NCBI GenBank assembly: GCA_013407085.1
Contig: JACCGJ010014430.1
Location: forward strand, 37,115-101,114
Reading direction: 5' to 3'
DNA from: Atriophallophorus winterbourni
Taxonomy: Eukaryota > Platyhelminthes > Trematoda > Plagiorchiida > Microphallidae
DNA: 64,000 nucleotides
Shown: positions 52,732 through 63,370 of the stretch, in pieces
How the letters are laid out: each line of letters opens with the position of its first letter
Numbering within the stretch: the first letter of the stretch is position 1
Notes under the pieces: generated by a model
Database searches by the model: none
Seen by the model: the letters and a program-made list of their open reading frames with translations, nothing else
What the model was told of the DNA's origin: nothing
Made by a program: the position numbers and the translations under genes

Positions 52732-55602
52732 ATGCCGTCTAGACAGCCGTCGATTGCTGCAACTCTTCTACGCCCGCGGGTTTCATTTAGGTTAGCTTCG
52801 TTTAACGTTCGGACCTTGCTACAACCGGGACAACAGGCCGGCCTTGCACGAACGCTTGAGACGTTAGGCATTGATATCTGCTGCTTGTCGGAAACCCGTT
52901 TCCGTGACACAAGCGAAGTCTGTCAGTTGGTCTCACCAGCTGAACCAGACAGCAGATTCCACCTGCGCCTCTCTAGTGACCCGGATGCTTCCTCTGCCGG
53001 ATTGGCTGGCGTCGGTATCGCGCTCAGTTCCCGTGCTGAGCAATCACTCTTAGAGTGGATTCCCGTTGACAGCAGACTGTGCGGTGCACGATTTCGTGGC
53101 CACTGTCGGGTGAACAGGCGGTGCGAAACGCGGAGGGATTTGTTTTTGATTTATGCCTACGCTCCAACGGACTGTAGTGTGGATCTCAGTAAGGACAACT
53201 TCTATGAGAAGTTGCATAGTTTGTTTTGCAAGGCACGCAGGACAGATGTCGTAATCATGGCAGGAGATCTCAACGCTCGCGTTGGTCGCCTGTCTGAATA
53301 CGAGCGCCACCTAGGAGGTCAGTATGGGCTGGATGGCGGGCGTTCAGATAACGGAGAACGATTGCTCACATTCTGTGGCGATCACCGCCTCTATCTCTCC
53401 AGTACGGCATTTCGGCGTTCCCAGCGTCGAATGGCCACATGGCGCTCACCATCACAGCACGTCTGGTCTCAAATTGACCACATTGCTATTAGCTACAGGT
53501 GGCGTGGTAGCATCAAGGATTGTCGTTCATACTGGACCACCAGTGTGGACTCAGACCATGCGCTAGTCTGTGCGACAGTCAACTTCCAATTTGGGGGTAA
53601 GGCACGCGCAAGACGAACTCATGTAGACACCGCCTCTTTGATGCTCCCCGCTGTCAGAACCGAGTTCCATCATGCATTGACCAGGGAGCTCGCAGAAGCA
53701 CCCCCGTCTGATGTTGAGCAGCACTGGAACTTCGTTCGGACAGCACTGTCCTGCGCTACTTCTGAAAGCTGTCAACCCACCCGCGCTTTGCCACGCTCTT
53801 GGATCTCGGCCCAGTCACTTGCTTTAATCGATCACCGTCGAAATTTACCCACCGGCACTGAACACAACCGTGCTCGGAGAGAATTCAATACCCGCTTAAA
53901 GGCCAGCTTAAGGAATGACCGCGAGTCCAGGTGGACGCAACGTGCTTGTGAGATGGAGGTTGCAGCCGCATCGGGCAATACTCGCAAATTGTTTCAGTTA
54001 ATTAGAGCTACTGGTTCGAAACTGAATACAGTGAGCGAGACTATTTGCGAAACTGACGGCTCGCCGATCACCAATCTTAGTAGACGCTTAGAACGATGGG
54101 CTGAGCACTTTGGTGCTCAGTTCAGCCAGCCACCTCCTCCGACCTCGCCGCCTGAGACACCGATTTGCACGCCTTGGCCCGTTTCCTTAGCCGCTCCTGA
54201 TCTCCAGGAGGTGAGAGAGGTAATTCGAGCACTGAAGCGCCACAAGTCACCTGGTCCTGACGACCTCCACCCGATTTTGTTTAAGGAGGGAGGTGATCTT
54301 GTGGCAGCGGAGTTACGTGATTTGTTTACCAAAGTATGGGCTGAGGAGCGGGTCCCGGCGTCATGGGGTGAATCGACGGTTATCCCAATCTTTAAGAAGG
54401 GCGCACGGAATCTGTGTTCCAATCATCGTGGGATATCCCTGACTCCTGTCGCGTCTAAACTCCTGGTTTCCATCCTCCTTCGTCGGCTATCGCCCATTCG
54501 GGAGTTACGTTGCCGTGAGGAACAGGCTGGATTCCGCCCGGGGCGAGGATGCGTGGATCAGCTTTTTGTCCTGCGACAGTTATTAGAGCACAGACACCTG
54601 TACCGGCGACCAACCATCGTAGCTTTTCTGGACATCCGGGCCGCGTTCGACTCGGTGGACAGAACTACTCTTTGGAACTGCTTGCTTAGGAGTGTCATCC
54701 CTCCTAAGTATGTCGCCATCTTGAAGGAGCTCTATTCTCATTCATCAGGGAGGGTCAGGGTCTACGGCAGCCTATCGCCGGCGTTCCTCACAACCAGTGG
54801 CGTGCGCCAGGGCTGTCCGCTGTCCCCATTCTTGTTCAACTTTGCGATCGAGGATGTCCTCCAGAATGCTCTCCGTAGCTTCACTGAGGGTGGGATCGAG
54901 CTACTTCCAGGTAACCGTGTCACTGACCTTGATTATGCCGATGACATTGCTTTGCTTGGTGATGATCCGGTGTTCCTACAGAATGCCCTGAACCAGCTAG
55001 CATTGGAGGCGTCTAGGTACGGATTGCACTTAGCTCCAACTAAGTGTAAGGTTCTTCTTCAAGATTGGGAGGGGTTGCAGCCCACTCTGACGATCGATGA
55101 CCTCAGTCTGGACTGTGTGGAACAGTTCACCTATCTTGGTAGCTGCATTACGGCGGGAGGAGAGCTGGAAAGTGAGATCGGCTCTCGCATTGCGAGAGCT
55201 CGCTTCGCGTTCACTAGTTTAGGTCATCTCTGTAAGCGGTCTGACGTGAGTTTGAGACTCAAGGGGAGAGTTTACCTGGCCTCAGTCAGGTCGGTCTTGC
55301 TTTACGGGTGCGAGAGCTGGGCAGTACGCGCAGAGGAGCTCCGGCGCTTGGAGGTGTTTGAACATCGATGTTTACGGAGGCTTGCACGAGTGTGGTGGCA
55401 ACACCGCACTAGCAACGTTGAAGTGAGGCACCGTGTTCTAGGTGGGGACAGCCTGATGCTACGAGACCTAATCGACCGTTCCCGTCTCCGCTGGCTAGGG
55501 CATGTCTTGAGAATGAAGCCTGAGCGCCTACCCTTCCGCGCGCTGCGTGTGTCGGTTGGCCCAGGCTGGCGGCGGTGTTCAGGTGGACAACCGCTGACCT
55601 GA
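52732..55602 (+). CDS. RTE-type LINE polyprotein: AP-like endonuclease and reverse transcriptase
   Basis: A 956-codon ORF. Residues 20-290 form an AP-like endonuclease: RLASFNVRTLLQPGQQ, LGIDICCLSETRF (catalytic Glu), VVIMAGDLNARVG (Asp, Asn), WSQIDHIAISYRW, SVDSDHALV (Asp-His). Residues about 500-800 form the reverse transcriptase: KSPGPDDLHPILFKEGGD, FLDIRAAFDSVDR (motif A), TSGVRQGCPLSPFLFNFAIE (motif B), DLDYADDIALLGDD (motif C with YADD). It continues with FTYLGSCI, LLYGCESWAV and SRLRWLGHVLRMKPERLPF. The start ATG at 52732 gives the longest frame and precedes the endonuclease by about 15 residues. All key residues are present, but the frame ends early by a probable one-base loss near 55600. 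Confidence 0.9.
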   Translation: MPSRQPSIAATLLRPRVSFRLASFNVRTLLQPGQQAGLARTLETLGIDICCLSETRFRDTSEVCQLVSPAEPDSRFHLRLSSDPDASSAGLAGVGIALSSRAEQSLLEWIPVDSRLCGARFRGHCRVNRRCETRRDLFLIYAYAPTDCSVDLSKDNFYEKLHSLFCKARRTDVVIMAGDLNARVGRLSEYERHLGGQYGLDGGRSDNGERLLTFCGDHRLYLSSTAFRRSQRRMATWRSPSQHVWSQIDHIAISYRWRGSIKDCRSYWTTSVDSDHALVCATVNFQFGGKARARRTHVDTASLMLPAVRTEFHHALTRELAEAPPSDVEQHWNFVRTALSCATSESCQPTRALPRSWISAQSLALIDHRRNLPTGTEHNRARREFNTRLKASLRNDRESRWTQRACEMEVAAASGNTRKLFQLIRATGSKLNTVSETICETDGSPITNLSRRLERWAEHFGAQFSQPPPPTSPPETPICTPWPVSLAAPDLQEVREVIRALKRHKSPGPDDLHPILFKEGGDLVAAELRDLFTKVWAEERVPASWGESTVIPIFKKGARNLCSNHRGISLTPVASKLLVSILLRRLSPIRELRCREEQAGFRPGRGCVDQLFVLRQLLEHRHLYRRPTIVAFLDIRAAFDSVDRTTLWNCLLRSVIPPKYVAILKELYSHSSGRVRVYGSLSPAFLTTSGVRQGCPLSPFLFNFAIEDVLQNALRSFTEGGIELLPGNRVTDLDYADDIALLGDDPVFLQNALNQLALEASRYGLHLAPTKCKVLLQDWEGLQPTLTIDDLSLDCVEQFTYLGSCITAGGELESEIGSRIARARFAFTSLGHLCKRSDVSLRLKGRVYLASVRSVLLYGCESWAVRAEELRRLEVFEHRCLRRLARVWWQHRTSNVEVRHRVLGGDSLMLRDLIDRSRLRWLGHVLRMKPERLPFRALRVSVGPGWRRCSGGQPLT

Positions 55603-55778
55603 AGAAGGCCTTAAAACGCTTGACGTCGGGTTTAGCTCGGGTCGGACGAACGCGGCTTCCTGGGTGGGGTCCAAGGGATAGTGAGTGTCTGTGGCTTGAC
55701 ACGCTGTCGACGATGGCTGAGAACCGGCAACAGTGGAGAGAGTGCATTCTATTTTGTGTTCCCCCCTCAAATTTGTGA
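55575..55778 (+). pseudogene. Frameshifted C-terminal tail of the RTE-type LINE
   Basis: The shifted frame continues DLKKALKRLTSGLARVG, then RLPGWGPRDSECLWLDTL and ENRQQWRECILF, the usual terminal block (GW...GPRD...W...A.NR.QWR). It overlaps the end of the main ORF, showing that a single frameshift separates them. Confidence 0.82.
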
Positions 55779-55911
55779 AAAAATCAAAAAAAAATCAAAA
55801 AATCGACATGTGGAACAATGGACAAAAAAATTCCCCCTCATATTGTACCTTTTTTCTTTCTTTTTCTCGTGCATTGCCGGGTGGCACTTTTTCATTTTTA
55901 AATGATTGTGG

Positions 55912-55915
<4 letters not shown>

Positions 55916-55944
<29 letters not shown>
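55916..55944. repeat. (AT)n microsatellite
   Basis: Directly follows the LINE 3' end. Confidence 0.95.
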
Positions 55945-56007
55945 CTAATTATCAAGTAAACCTGTCGTAATGACCTTAGATTTGATGTTATACAAAGGAA
56001 ACACGAC

Positions 56008-56232
56008 TTGTTGGGTTCAGCGGAAGATCTTCCGAATGATAGCGGTCCTGAGCAAATCAAAACAGCGCAAACAAATTTTGCACATGCACAAATTTTCCAC
56101 GGTGATTTGGAAAATAGGAACTTTCGAAATGTTGATCACAGGACACCAACAATGATTGGATCCAATAAATCTATTCAAGAGAAATCGAATAGTGTAACAA
56201 TGATCCATATAGATTCAGTGGGTGACGAATAA
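56008..56232 (+). CDS. Unidentified open frame, candidate exon
   Basis: 75 codons from ATG. The frame is open from about 55962 (after a TAA), giving about 90 codons to TAA at 56230. Polar, mixed composition (AEDLPNDSGPEQIKTAQTN, ending IHIDSVGDE), without low-complexity sequence, could be a terminal exon. No family is recognised and no strong acceptor is seen. It may be chance. Confidence 0.2.
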   Translation: MLGSAEDLPNDSGPEQIKTAQTNFAHAQIFHGDLENRNFRNVDHRTPTMIGSNKSIQEKSNSVTMIHIDSVGDE

Positions 56233-56512
56233 TGATCAAAAGTATCAGAGCACAAAATTATGCGTCAGCAGTTAGACAATCGCTTGTTTCGTCTTTCCAC
56301 TCTAAGATGACGTGCTCAGTCTACCCTAGAAGCTTTGGAAACACACTGAGACGTTGAACAATTGTTTGTTGCGTTGCTGATAACGTAAACTTTTACGACA
56401 AGAACAAAAGAATTTAATTACGCATGCTAGGTAAATCAATCTCTGCAACTTGTATCATAGCATTGTGTATGCAGACGATGCAGAAATTGAAACTTCCTGC
56501 TAAGCGCAGCCT

Positions 56513-56537
56513 TGTATGTATGTATGTATGTATGTAT
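56513..56537. repeat. (TATG)n microsatellite
   Basis: Tetranucleotide run. Confidence 0.9.
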
Positions 56538-56539
56538 AA

Positions 56540-57714
56540 AAGCACAAGCCTGATCCAGGCAAAGTGCCGCACGTGGGCTAAGAGACTGTCAGATTGCGCA
56601 GGCCTAGACAGATAGGAGGAAAAAAAGAACAGGAAATGGTAGCCGGACTCCAGCATTTTTCAGCATGCAGCTCACTACCTCTGGCCAATCAATTTAGCAC
56701 GGTGTTGGCCGCACAGCACAAAAGTACTGCACGATTGCACATCCGTGCAGCCTTAGTTACTATCGGACTGCTTTTGGTTAGAATGTAAACAATTTGGAGT
56801 GACAATGAGACTGAAGTTTTTGGTTGTCAACTTTGAGCTCGAACGAGAAAATCACTTCGCCTAGCTTGATTTAACTATTGTGGATAACATATCAAATTCT
56901 CGCTGGTATTTAACGAATCATCAGCTGTCCTGCTTACATTAATACTCGTACATCAAATGTAATTCGCTTAAATCCTGAAACCCGAAAAAAACCGTCGCAT
57001 AATAAAGAGATTTGTAAACCCTTAATCGAAGAACCCCTGATTTTATAGAGGCAATATGTTGCTCAACTATCCACCGAATAGATTTCGATATTTAACCCAT
57101 CTTGTGTTGACACATATTTGGAATCACGCGCCATCTAGGTCACGACAAATCGATTCGTTTAAGAGCATGTGATTAACCCAGACAAACATGCGTCAACAAG
57201 TGATGCTTTCAAGACCGATAGTTGGGCACGGGCTAAATTTAACAAATTAATAACTCTCTAGTTGAAACTGTTACACATTTTCATTGAACCCTTTTCCAAT
57301 GAAACAAGCAATGTAATTATTGTTAACATGTAACCTGGAAATATTAGATGGTTTGAAAATGACAGTGTAATGCTCTAAAATTTACCATATTAGCACATGA
57401 TTGACTCATTTTGTAATCATGTAGGAACAATTAAAGGAAAGAGAGTGATAATTTCAATTAAAACATATTCGAACTTGCAACTTTAGAACAATTCCATATC
57501 ACTTGATACATATTAAGTTTACATCATACATATTCCAATTACGAGTGAAATTCTGCTTACTTTTGAAAAAAGATGACCTAACGCGGACGAGTGAATGGAG
57601 TCTGGAGGAAGACGTTATGAAATACACAATACTGAATATTGTTGATCATTTTGCTAGCGTCTGAGGTGGTCTGGAATAATAATCCGTGTTAATGATAGAA
57701 CTAATCACAGTAAT
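56540..57714. other. Intergenic DNA, GC-richer block then nothing recognised
   Basis: 56540-56790 is GC-richer (ggcaaagtgccgcacgtggg, aggcctagacagatagg) and may be a retroposon fragment, but I cannot assign it. The remainder is AT-rich with no feature. Confidence 0.3.
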
Positions 57715-57840
57715 GTGTTGCTCACATCCCCGTCACTTACTTGGGTTATTCATCAGCGTCTTGAACGCCCAACCAGGAATCGTTATGTGATTCTGTGCTT
57801 GAACATCGTGGTTCGTGGTACCAACTTGTTTAAACAGTGG
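57715..57840 (-). repeat. Diverged hammerhead-repeat relative (second subfamily), minus strand
   Basis: tgttgctcacatccccgtcac is the inverse of the subfamily tail at 4180-4205. No intact hammerhead remains. Confidence 0.35.
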
Positions 57841-58342
57841 CTTTAATGACTAAAGTTTTTTAATATAACTTTTAATTTTCCTTTTCTGCTTTGATCGAGA
57901 CATCCAACCTTTAATATGTTGTATTCCAGATCTGATTACAGTCAGCCACGGCAAAAATGGATGAAGGTAGAGGAAACTCAGATGAGGAGAGGAAAATATT
58001 GAAGCATAAGTAGAATTCATCTCAGCAAAAAGCATCAGCATACGTGTGACTTATTGACTAGTGGCTACCCAGCTTAAGAGGAGCGGTAAGCATCCAATGA
58101 GATTGGAAAATTCTGCCCATGGACTGTATTGGGTGCCCGAAAAGAATGGGTAGCTTTGTAACACAAACAAATGTTGCGGGTGTGTAAAAGAGCATGCTCT
58201 AGGTCTCAACCTAGGCTCTCCTCGACCGATTATACGCAGTTTGTGATTGATACCTTCAAATATGCATTTAATGAAATAAAATTCTCTCAAAGTTGGCCAC
58301 CATTGACCATTTTCATGTTAAAACAAGTTCACAATTAACCCG

Positions 58343-58557
58343 GTGTGCAAATTACGTGTGTGTGTGCATATAACAAACAAAATTAGAAAAAGGGCGTGTG
58401 ATCGCGAGTTTCAATGGTATGTCAATGGCATGTTCGATCCGTTGCACCATGTTCAAACTGCCGTTCGAAAAATGACCTGGTTCTCACGACGCTTGTTCCG
58501 TTTTCCGAATCTGGCTGGTATTCATCCGGTCTACGGGGTTTGGTTTTGGTCAAATGT

Positions 58558-58595
<38 letters not shown>

Positions 58596-58711
58596 GCAGC
58601 ACACACATCGAGACACTATCGGATTACGCACAAACGAAGCAACCAAAATCGATCGTTGTGACGCCACGCGGAGTGAACCGTGTAAAACAGCGAACGATTC
58701 ACTGTAGTTGA
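58343..58711 (+). CDS. Unidentified 122-codon open frame spanning a (GT)n tract
   Basis: The frame stays open from ATG 58343 to TAG 58709-58711. The part before the repeat (EFQWYVNGMFDPLHHVQTAV, KMTWFSRRLFRFPNLAGIHP) and the part after it (THIETLSDYAQTKQPKSIVV, TPRGVNRVKQRTIHCS) both look like ordinary protein. The (GT)n run ends in tgtgtgtgcag/g, a good splice acceptor, so it may be the end of an intron rather than coding. No known domain is recognised. A real exon pair or a random frame are both possible. Confidence 0.3.
58555..58593. repeat. (GT)n microsatellite
   Basis: About 18 dinucleotide units with one interruption. Confidence 0.95.
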
Positions 58712-59209
58712 TTTAAAATTGGCAAAAAATTGAACATGAGGAACTGGATAGCAAAGTCAGTGAAGCCTAGATATGACGGTTCTATCATTTCCCAGCGTCG
58801 TTACATAATTATCAAAGTTACAAAGGACTTCTAGTTTAGCAATGAGTTTTTCCTTTGTTTTTTGTTTCAAAGACGTTGAAAAAGTCTTGCTAAATGTGCA
58901 TCAGGTCACATTGTCGAAAATAAGTTCCAAAAAATAGCATTGAAGCACATTATGCAAACACAAATTTTAAAAAAAGGGAAAAATTGTCAATGCTAGGCAG
59001 AAATGGGTGAGGAACAATTAATAATAGCAATTGTTTTACCAGCTCCTGAGACAAAATCTTCTTCCAAACATGGGTATGAAAACATATGACATGTCATACT
59101 GTATAACCAAGCGATTGAGCTCTGCCAGAATCGATAATAAGAAACCATTCTAGAAAGGTGTTGCTCAATCTCAAAACTCAGAATCAAAGCTCAAATTTGG
59201 TTTACCATT
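58712..59209. other. Intergenic, nothing recognised
   Basis: AT-rich, no motif. Confidence 0.5.
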
Positions 59210-59320
59210 TCTGTTCCAGGAATAAGATCGTACTTTCTCCTACCTGACGAGTGCAAACAGTGAGAAACCAACATCGGTGTGATGAAAATGCATGTTAATA
59301 TGAATAATTTATTCTACGGC
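59210..59320 (+). repeat. Hammerhead-repeat fragment, altered stems
   Basis: Reads ctac, CTGACGA (position 7 is variable, so the core holds), GTGC, AAACA, GTGA, GAAA, then CCAACATCGGTG. Stem II pairs poorly and the cleavage position has G, which is not permitted. Followed by aaaatgcatgttaatatg. Confidence 0.6.
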
Positions 59321-59479
59321 TTACTTACATGCCACTTTGTATCAGTTCATGTCTTCGCGTGTGTATTAAATCGTAAACGTTTACAATCGCATTTCCAATG
59401 AAAGGTCACAACAGTTGTCAAAACATACAAATCGTTTTGCAACAAAATACAATCATCAGCATTGCTGATTCACCTCCAT

Positions 59480-61029
59480 ATTGTTATATCGGAGGAATTC
59501 GAGAGATGAAAGGCCCCCATGATCAGGTTGTTGTTGCGATATATGGAAACAATGAGCTTCGTTTTCTCAAGTAAACTGGCATTGTATACTTCGTCTCCTG
59601 ACCAGTGGTCAGGCAAATCACACCAAGAACACTATTTTCTGTCTGTTGAAAGTTCAAGTGAGCACCACAGTGTGCCTTCCAGTATCAAATCGTTTTCTAT
59701 GATTTCTATGAACGTGAGGTGTTGATGATAGTAAATAGCAACACCTCCTTCTCCATGATCCATACGAGCACGATGAAAAAGATACGTGTTTGGAATGGAA
59801 ATATCCTCATCAGCTAAATGTTGATTGAACCAGGTTTGCGTTACGGCTATCAGGAGTGGTAAATATTTTATACGAAGCTCGATTAGCTCGGGTAATGAAG
59901 CATTGTGCGTTTGTATACAAACATTTAATGTTTGATCCGGATAAAAGTGTTTGATGATGAGTATTTTAGCCGATAATTTGAGAAGGTGTCAAAGATGGTG
60001 GGGGTCATGATATTGGGTACATTACATCGCCCACATTGATAGATACAGGCCGACATCCGTTTATTGGATCGGGATTCCCGGCACTACCAAGAGGTTCGGT
60101 AACTTCCACGATAGCGTCGGTTTTCATGTTTTTACTGATAATGTTGATCTCTTTTGGAATTTTGTATCGATACTGGTTCCAATTGTTAGGCACGGTTTCC
60201 GCCATAGTGGTCATGGACCTTCGTAATTCGGTGACTTCGGGATTCTAAAAGTATTATTAACCGCTGTATTGCTGGCTTGGAAAGCATTACTAATAAATCT
60301 CCACTGTAGTATATCGTGGTTGGATTTACAGTTTGTATCTGAACCGGTGGCAGCTTCTGGGATATTTAAGAGAATAAGGGTGTGCTTATCGCGATCGTTT
60401 GTTTTGTTTTGATTCCCTGCCGATGACCATTTTATCCGTTCAAACCAGGGCACATCAAGAATTGAACGAGATGTAGTTTCCTGTCCCGTAATAAGTATGT
60501 TGATAGAACTATATCTTTTAGCTCCTTCTCGTTTTGTACTAATACCTTGAGCAACAGTGGTTCATGTTGTTGTAGCGCTTTATGGGGACGACTCAAGCGA
60601 ATGAACAAAAAAGAATGAAATGTTTTTAGAATCATCCGGGTGCACATTTTTAACCATTCGGTCAAGTCATGCTGGTGTCTATTCGAAAATAACGTCTCAG
60701 TCAAATCTGGCACGTTGGTGAAGATAACACGAAGCGAAATTTCTTTCGAGGCAACTTTGATTAATGGTGCATTCGATGCGAACGGTTTTGGCTTTAAGAC
60801 GTTTTTGAAAGTTTCCTAGTGCCGTGTTGCAACAGTTCAACATTTTCAGGAGGTTGGTTTGGTGGCTTTTCAGTTGAGCGTATTCGTTTGTTCAATTTAA
60901 ATATTTTAGACTTGATTAGTGGAGGATAGAATTCTTTGTTTATGCAAGCTCTTCCAGCTGCGTCAATCGACTCTCTATTGTATTCGACATTTTTTCCAAC
61001 TGATTAATGTGTACTCTTGCGATGGCCAT
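59480..61029 (-). mobile_element. CR1-type LINE 5' part: ORF1 and start of ORF2
   Basis: Minus strand from ATG at 61029: MAIARVHINQLEKMSNTIES begins an ORF1 coiled coil. It continues with VPDLTETLFSNRHQHDLTEW and HKALQQHEPLLLKVLVQNEK. Near 59960 ORF2 begins: LNVCIQTHNASLPELIELRI, IAVTQTWFNQHLADEDISIP, RMDHGEGGVAIYYHQHL, LILEGTLWCSLELSTD, the AP-like endonuclease N-terminus. It closely matches copy C where they overlap (49900-49600). It shows the 5' structure the other copies lack. Several frameshifts. Confidence 0.7.
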
Positions 61030-61069
61030 TTATATTTGTATTTTTACAAGCTTTAGAGGAATAATAAAC

Positions 61070-61110
61070 AGATGGAAATGATGGAAATGCATGCAAATGA
61101 GCTTTTCGTA
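61070..61110 (+). repeat. Short hammerhead-repeat fragment
   Basis: gatggaaatgcatgcaaatgagctttt is the octamer-containing block of the 228-bp unit. Confidence 0.45.
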
Positions 61111-62489
61111 AACAGATTGATAGGCATTAGCGTTCACAAACCTTACACACTAATCAGTCAAAGTCTCATCACAAGTCAGTAGTAGGTATTATTGACAAAA
61201 AGTACATTTAACCGAAGCACTATCACTGCTTAACCGGCGCAGAGGTCAACTTGGTTCTATGTCGTGGTCGGGACAGCAATCGTCGCAGCCACAGCTTGAT
61301 CGATCGATTTCTTTGTCTGCGTGTTGGTTTATGTGACGCGGACACTATGTTAGTGACCTGAATTGGGCCGGCGGGTTGAGAGATGGGCGTTTGGTCGATT
61401 GGCCGATATCACTGCGTCTGAACTCTTGATTTTGTCATTTAGCAAATAATCCACGATAACTCATTAACCACACGAGGTAGAATACAGAATTAGCTCGATG
61501 TGATCTTTGCTATGATAGCATAAACGGTAGTATAGCCGTTAGAAAGAGTTTTCGGGCGTGTGCATACTGTGATATTTAAGTCAAAACATTAACTTTGCTG
61601 CGGATCGGCTGACAAGGTTAAAACGTATTGATTCCGATAGCTATAATCAAAAGTAACACAGAATTCTTGGAATGGTTGAAATCGGAGAAGATTCAGCGGA
61701 GATGTGACCAAAAGTGAAAGCGCAACAAAAATGCGACCGCACTTCCAAACTTGTACAGCACAACAGAACACTGGTGCATGTAAATACTTTTTGTGTTCCC
61801 AGTAAAACATTTCCTTCGTTTGGCAACCTGCAAATTACTAATTGATCTGTGTTGCTAAATAGTTTACTTTATGACCGTGAAGTTGTTTCACCAAGTTTAC
61901 TTGATCACCTCAACTTGCAACGTCTTCATTGATTTTTCCTTTACTATAAATGATAGAACATCCCAAAATAATTAACACCAGATTCACTTATATTGTTGGG
62001 TAATTCTTCTCTTATCCCCAGGTTTTTTAATTACGTACCACTTGACGGGCATAAGGACTGTCACTCACTCGAAACATACCGCATTCCTTGCACAAAAAGA
62101 TAACAGGATCTTGCATTTTGTCGTGCGTCAATCAACATCAATCCATTTGCGATACATCTCTTCTCACTCCTAACTTCATTCACTTTATTAGCGGAACGGC
62201 TTTTTTACGACGTTGAACAACCGCAGAATGTAGTCTCATCTAGAAGATCATCATCGGTTGATGAACCACATTTTATCACACAAGTTTAGAAAAACTAAAT
62301 GGGTTGGATGAAGCGTTGTGCAGGGTACCAGCCTGATTCTAAAAAGAACATTTGATGGCAAAAAATTAGATATTAGTGGTATCAAACACAAAAACATACT
62401 CGTTTATGTGCAAATTTAGTGATAGTAACATAGGAGTAGGTAAATTGTTTCAAAATTTTAAGGTGCGAACGAAATTCTAAAAGCTGTGG
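61111..62489. other. Intergenic, nothing recognised
   Basis: 61230-61420 is GC-richer, but no frame or repeat could be assigned. Confidence 0.4.
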
Positions 62490-62580
62490 GTCATGAAGAA
62501 TTCATGCGATTGTGATGTACATCGATGGCGACATCGACGAACGAGGCCAACAGCAAAAGTCCTGTAGACAAAGACAAGAT
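62490..62580 (+). mobile_element. Small RTE-clade 3' fragment
   Basis: atgcgattgtgatgtacatcg, then ggcgacatcgacgaacgagg resembles 5725-5780 and the inverse of 9985-10040, the RTE 3' end. Confidence 0.4.
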
Positions 62581-63129
62581 TAATCTGCCTATTTAACCAG
62601 CACACCGTGAAATCAGTCAAGGTCACTTGACACTGGTTCACACATGCTCGGCCAAACATTTGACAGTTGTGCATAACGTTTGGTCGCTTTCGCTTAGGGG
62701 ATGTGAAACATAGGCGAAGGACTGATCGGAAGTCCATAATCATGAAAATAATAAAGTTTGCAATGAAGTGGGTATCAAATTTTTGGTAAACGTTTCGCAT
62801 CTGAACACAGAAGCTTCGTAGAACCACGGGTATCGGTACGAACAGTGTTTAGTGTTGTTTTGGTGGATTTTAAAGCGACAAACCCTATGTGGCATGCTTT
62901 CATACATATGTCATTGAACAGCGATGAATAGTGGGCATATCGGAATGGGAAAAAGGAAAGTAACTTTACACGTTTGATTCTGATTCTGTAGTGAATATGT
63001 ATTAACTTGCATGAACCCAAATGAGCCCGTCGTTCGAAAAAATGGCCCTGACTGCTCCGGTACACAACCAGGGCCATCTAGAGGAATTCGTGAAGTTGAT
63101 TGTCTCTAACTTGTCAGTCCTAGCGCAGC

Positions 63130-63370
63130 TCTTACACAGCCATACCTTACTACAACAACTTAGGAATGGTAAACAAACTTCTGTTGAAAAATTCTCATTT
63201 GCATACAATTCCATTACGCACATTCTAGGACCGGTTTCGTAATGTCTGCACTCATCGCTTAGGGAAAGCGGGATCAGGCTCCAGGGAATTGATGGAAACG
63301 CAAGCAAATGAAGATTTTTGTTCAAGGTTGACTAGGTTGGTTGCGCCACGCTTATACAGCATGAGCATTT
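63130..63370 (-). repeat. Hammerhead-repeat copy with head-to-head inversion
   Basis: 63180-63283 is minus-strand repeat: ccctaag, CGATGA, GTGC, AGACA, TTAC, GAAA, CCGGTC. The core is altered where CTGATGA became GCGATGA. From about 63285 the family continues in plus orientation (gatggaaacgcaagcaaatg, ttgttcaaggttgac, aggttggttgcgcc). The arrangement repeats that at 24342-24672. Confidence 0.6.

Larger units (their letters stand above)
52060..55912 (+). mobile_element. Young GC-rich RTE-type LINE, near full length
   Basis: Base composition changes sharply from AT-rich to GC-rich at about 52070 and back at about 55780. It has a 5' UTR of about 670 bp (52060-52731), one long ORF (52732-55602) and, after a one-base frameshift, a C-terminal block to 55778. 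An A-rich 3' UTR ends near 55910 next to an (AT)n run. I could not find target duplications. Codon use in the ORF is unlike the AT-rich host exons, consistent with recent arrival or a different mutational history. Confidence 0.8.

Noticed and set aside
52289..52910. Several open frames in both strands upstream of the large LINE ORF
   Set aside because: They lie in the GC-rich 5' UTR of the LINE, where random open frames are long. None shows a LINE ORF1 motif.
59237..59275. Hammerhead with looped stem III as an active monomer
   Set aside because: CTGACGA is acceptable because position 7 is variable, but stem II pairs badly and the base at the cleavage position is G, which does not support cleavage.
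62477..62827. Minus-strand 116-codon open frame as a gene
   Set aside because: It overlaps a plus-strand RTE 3' fragment and shows no domain or splice context.
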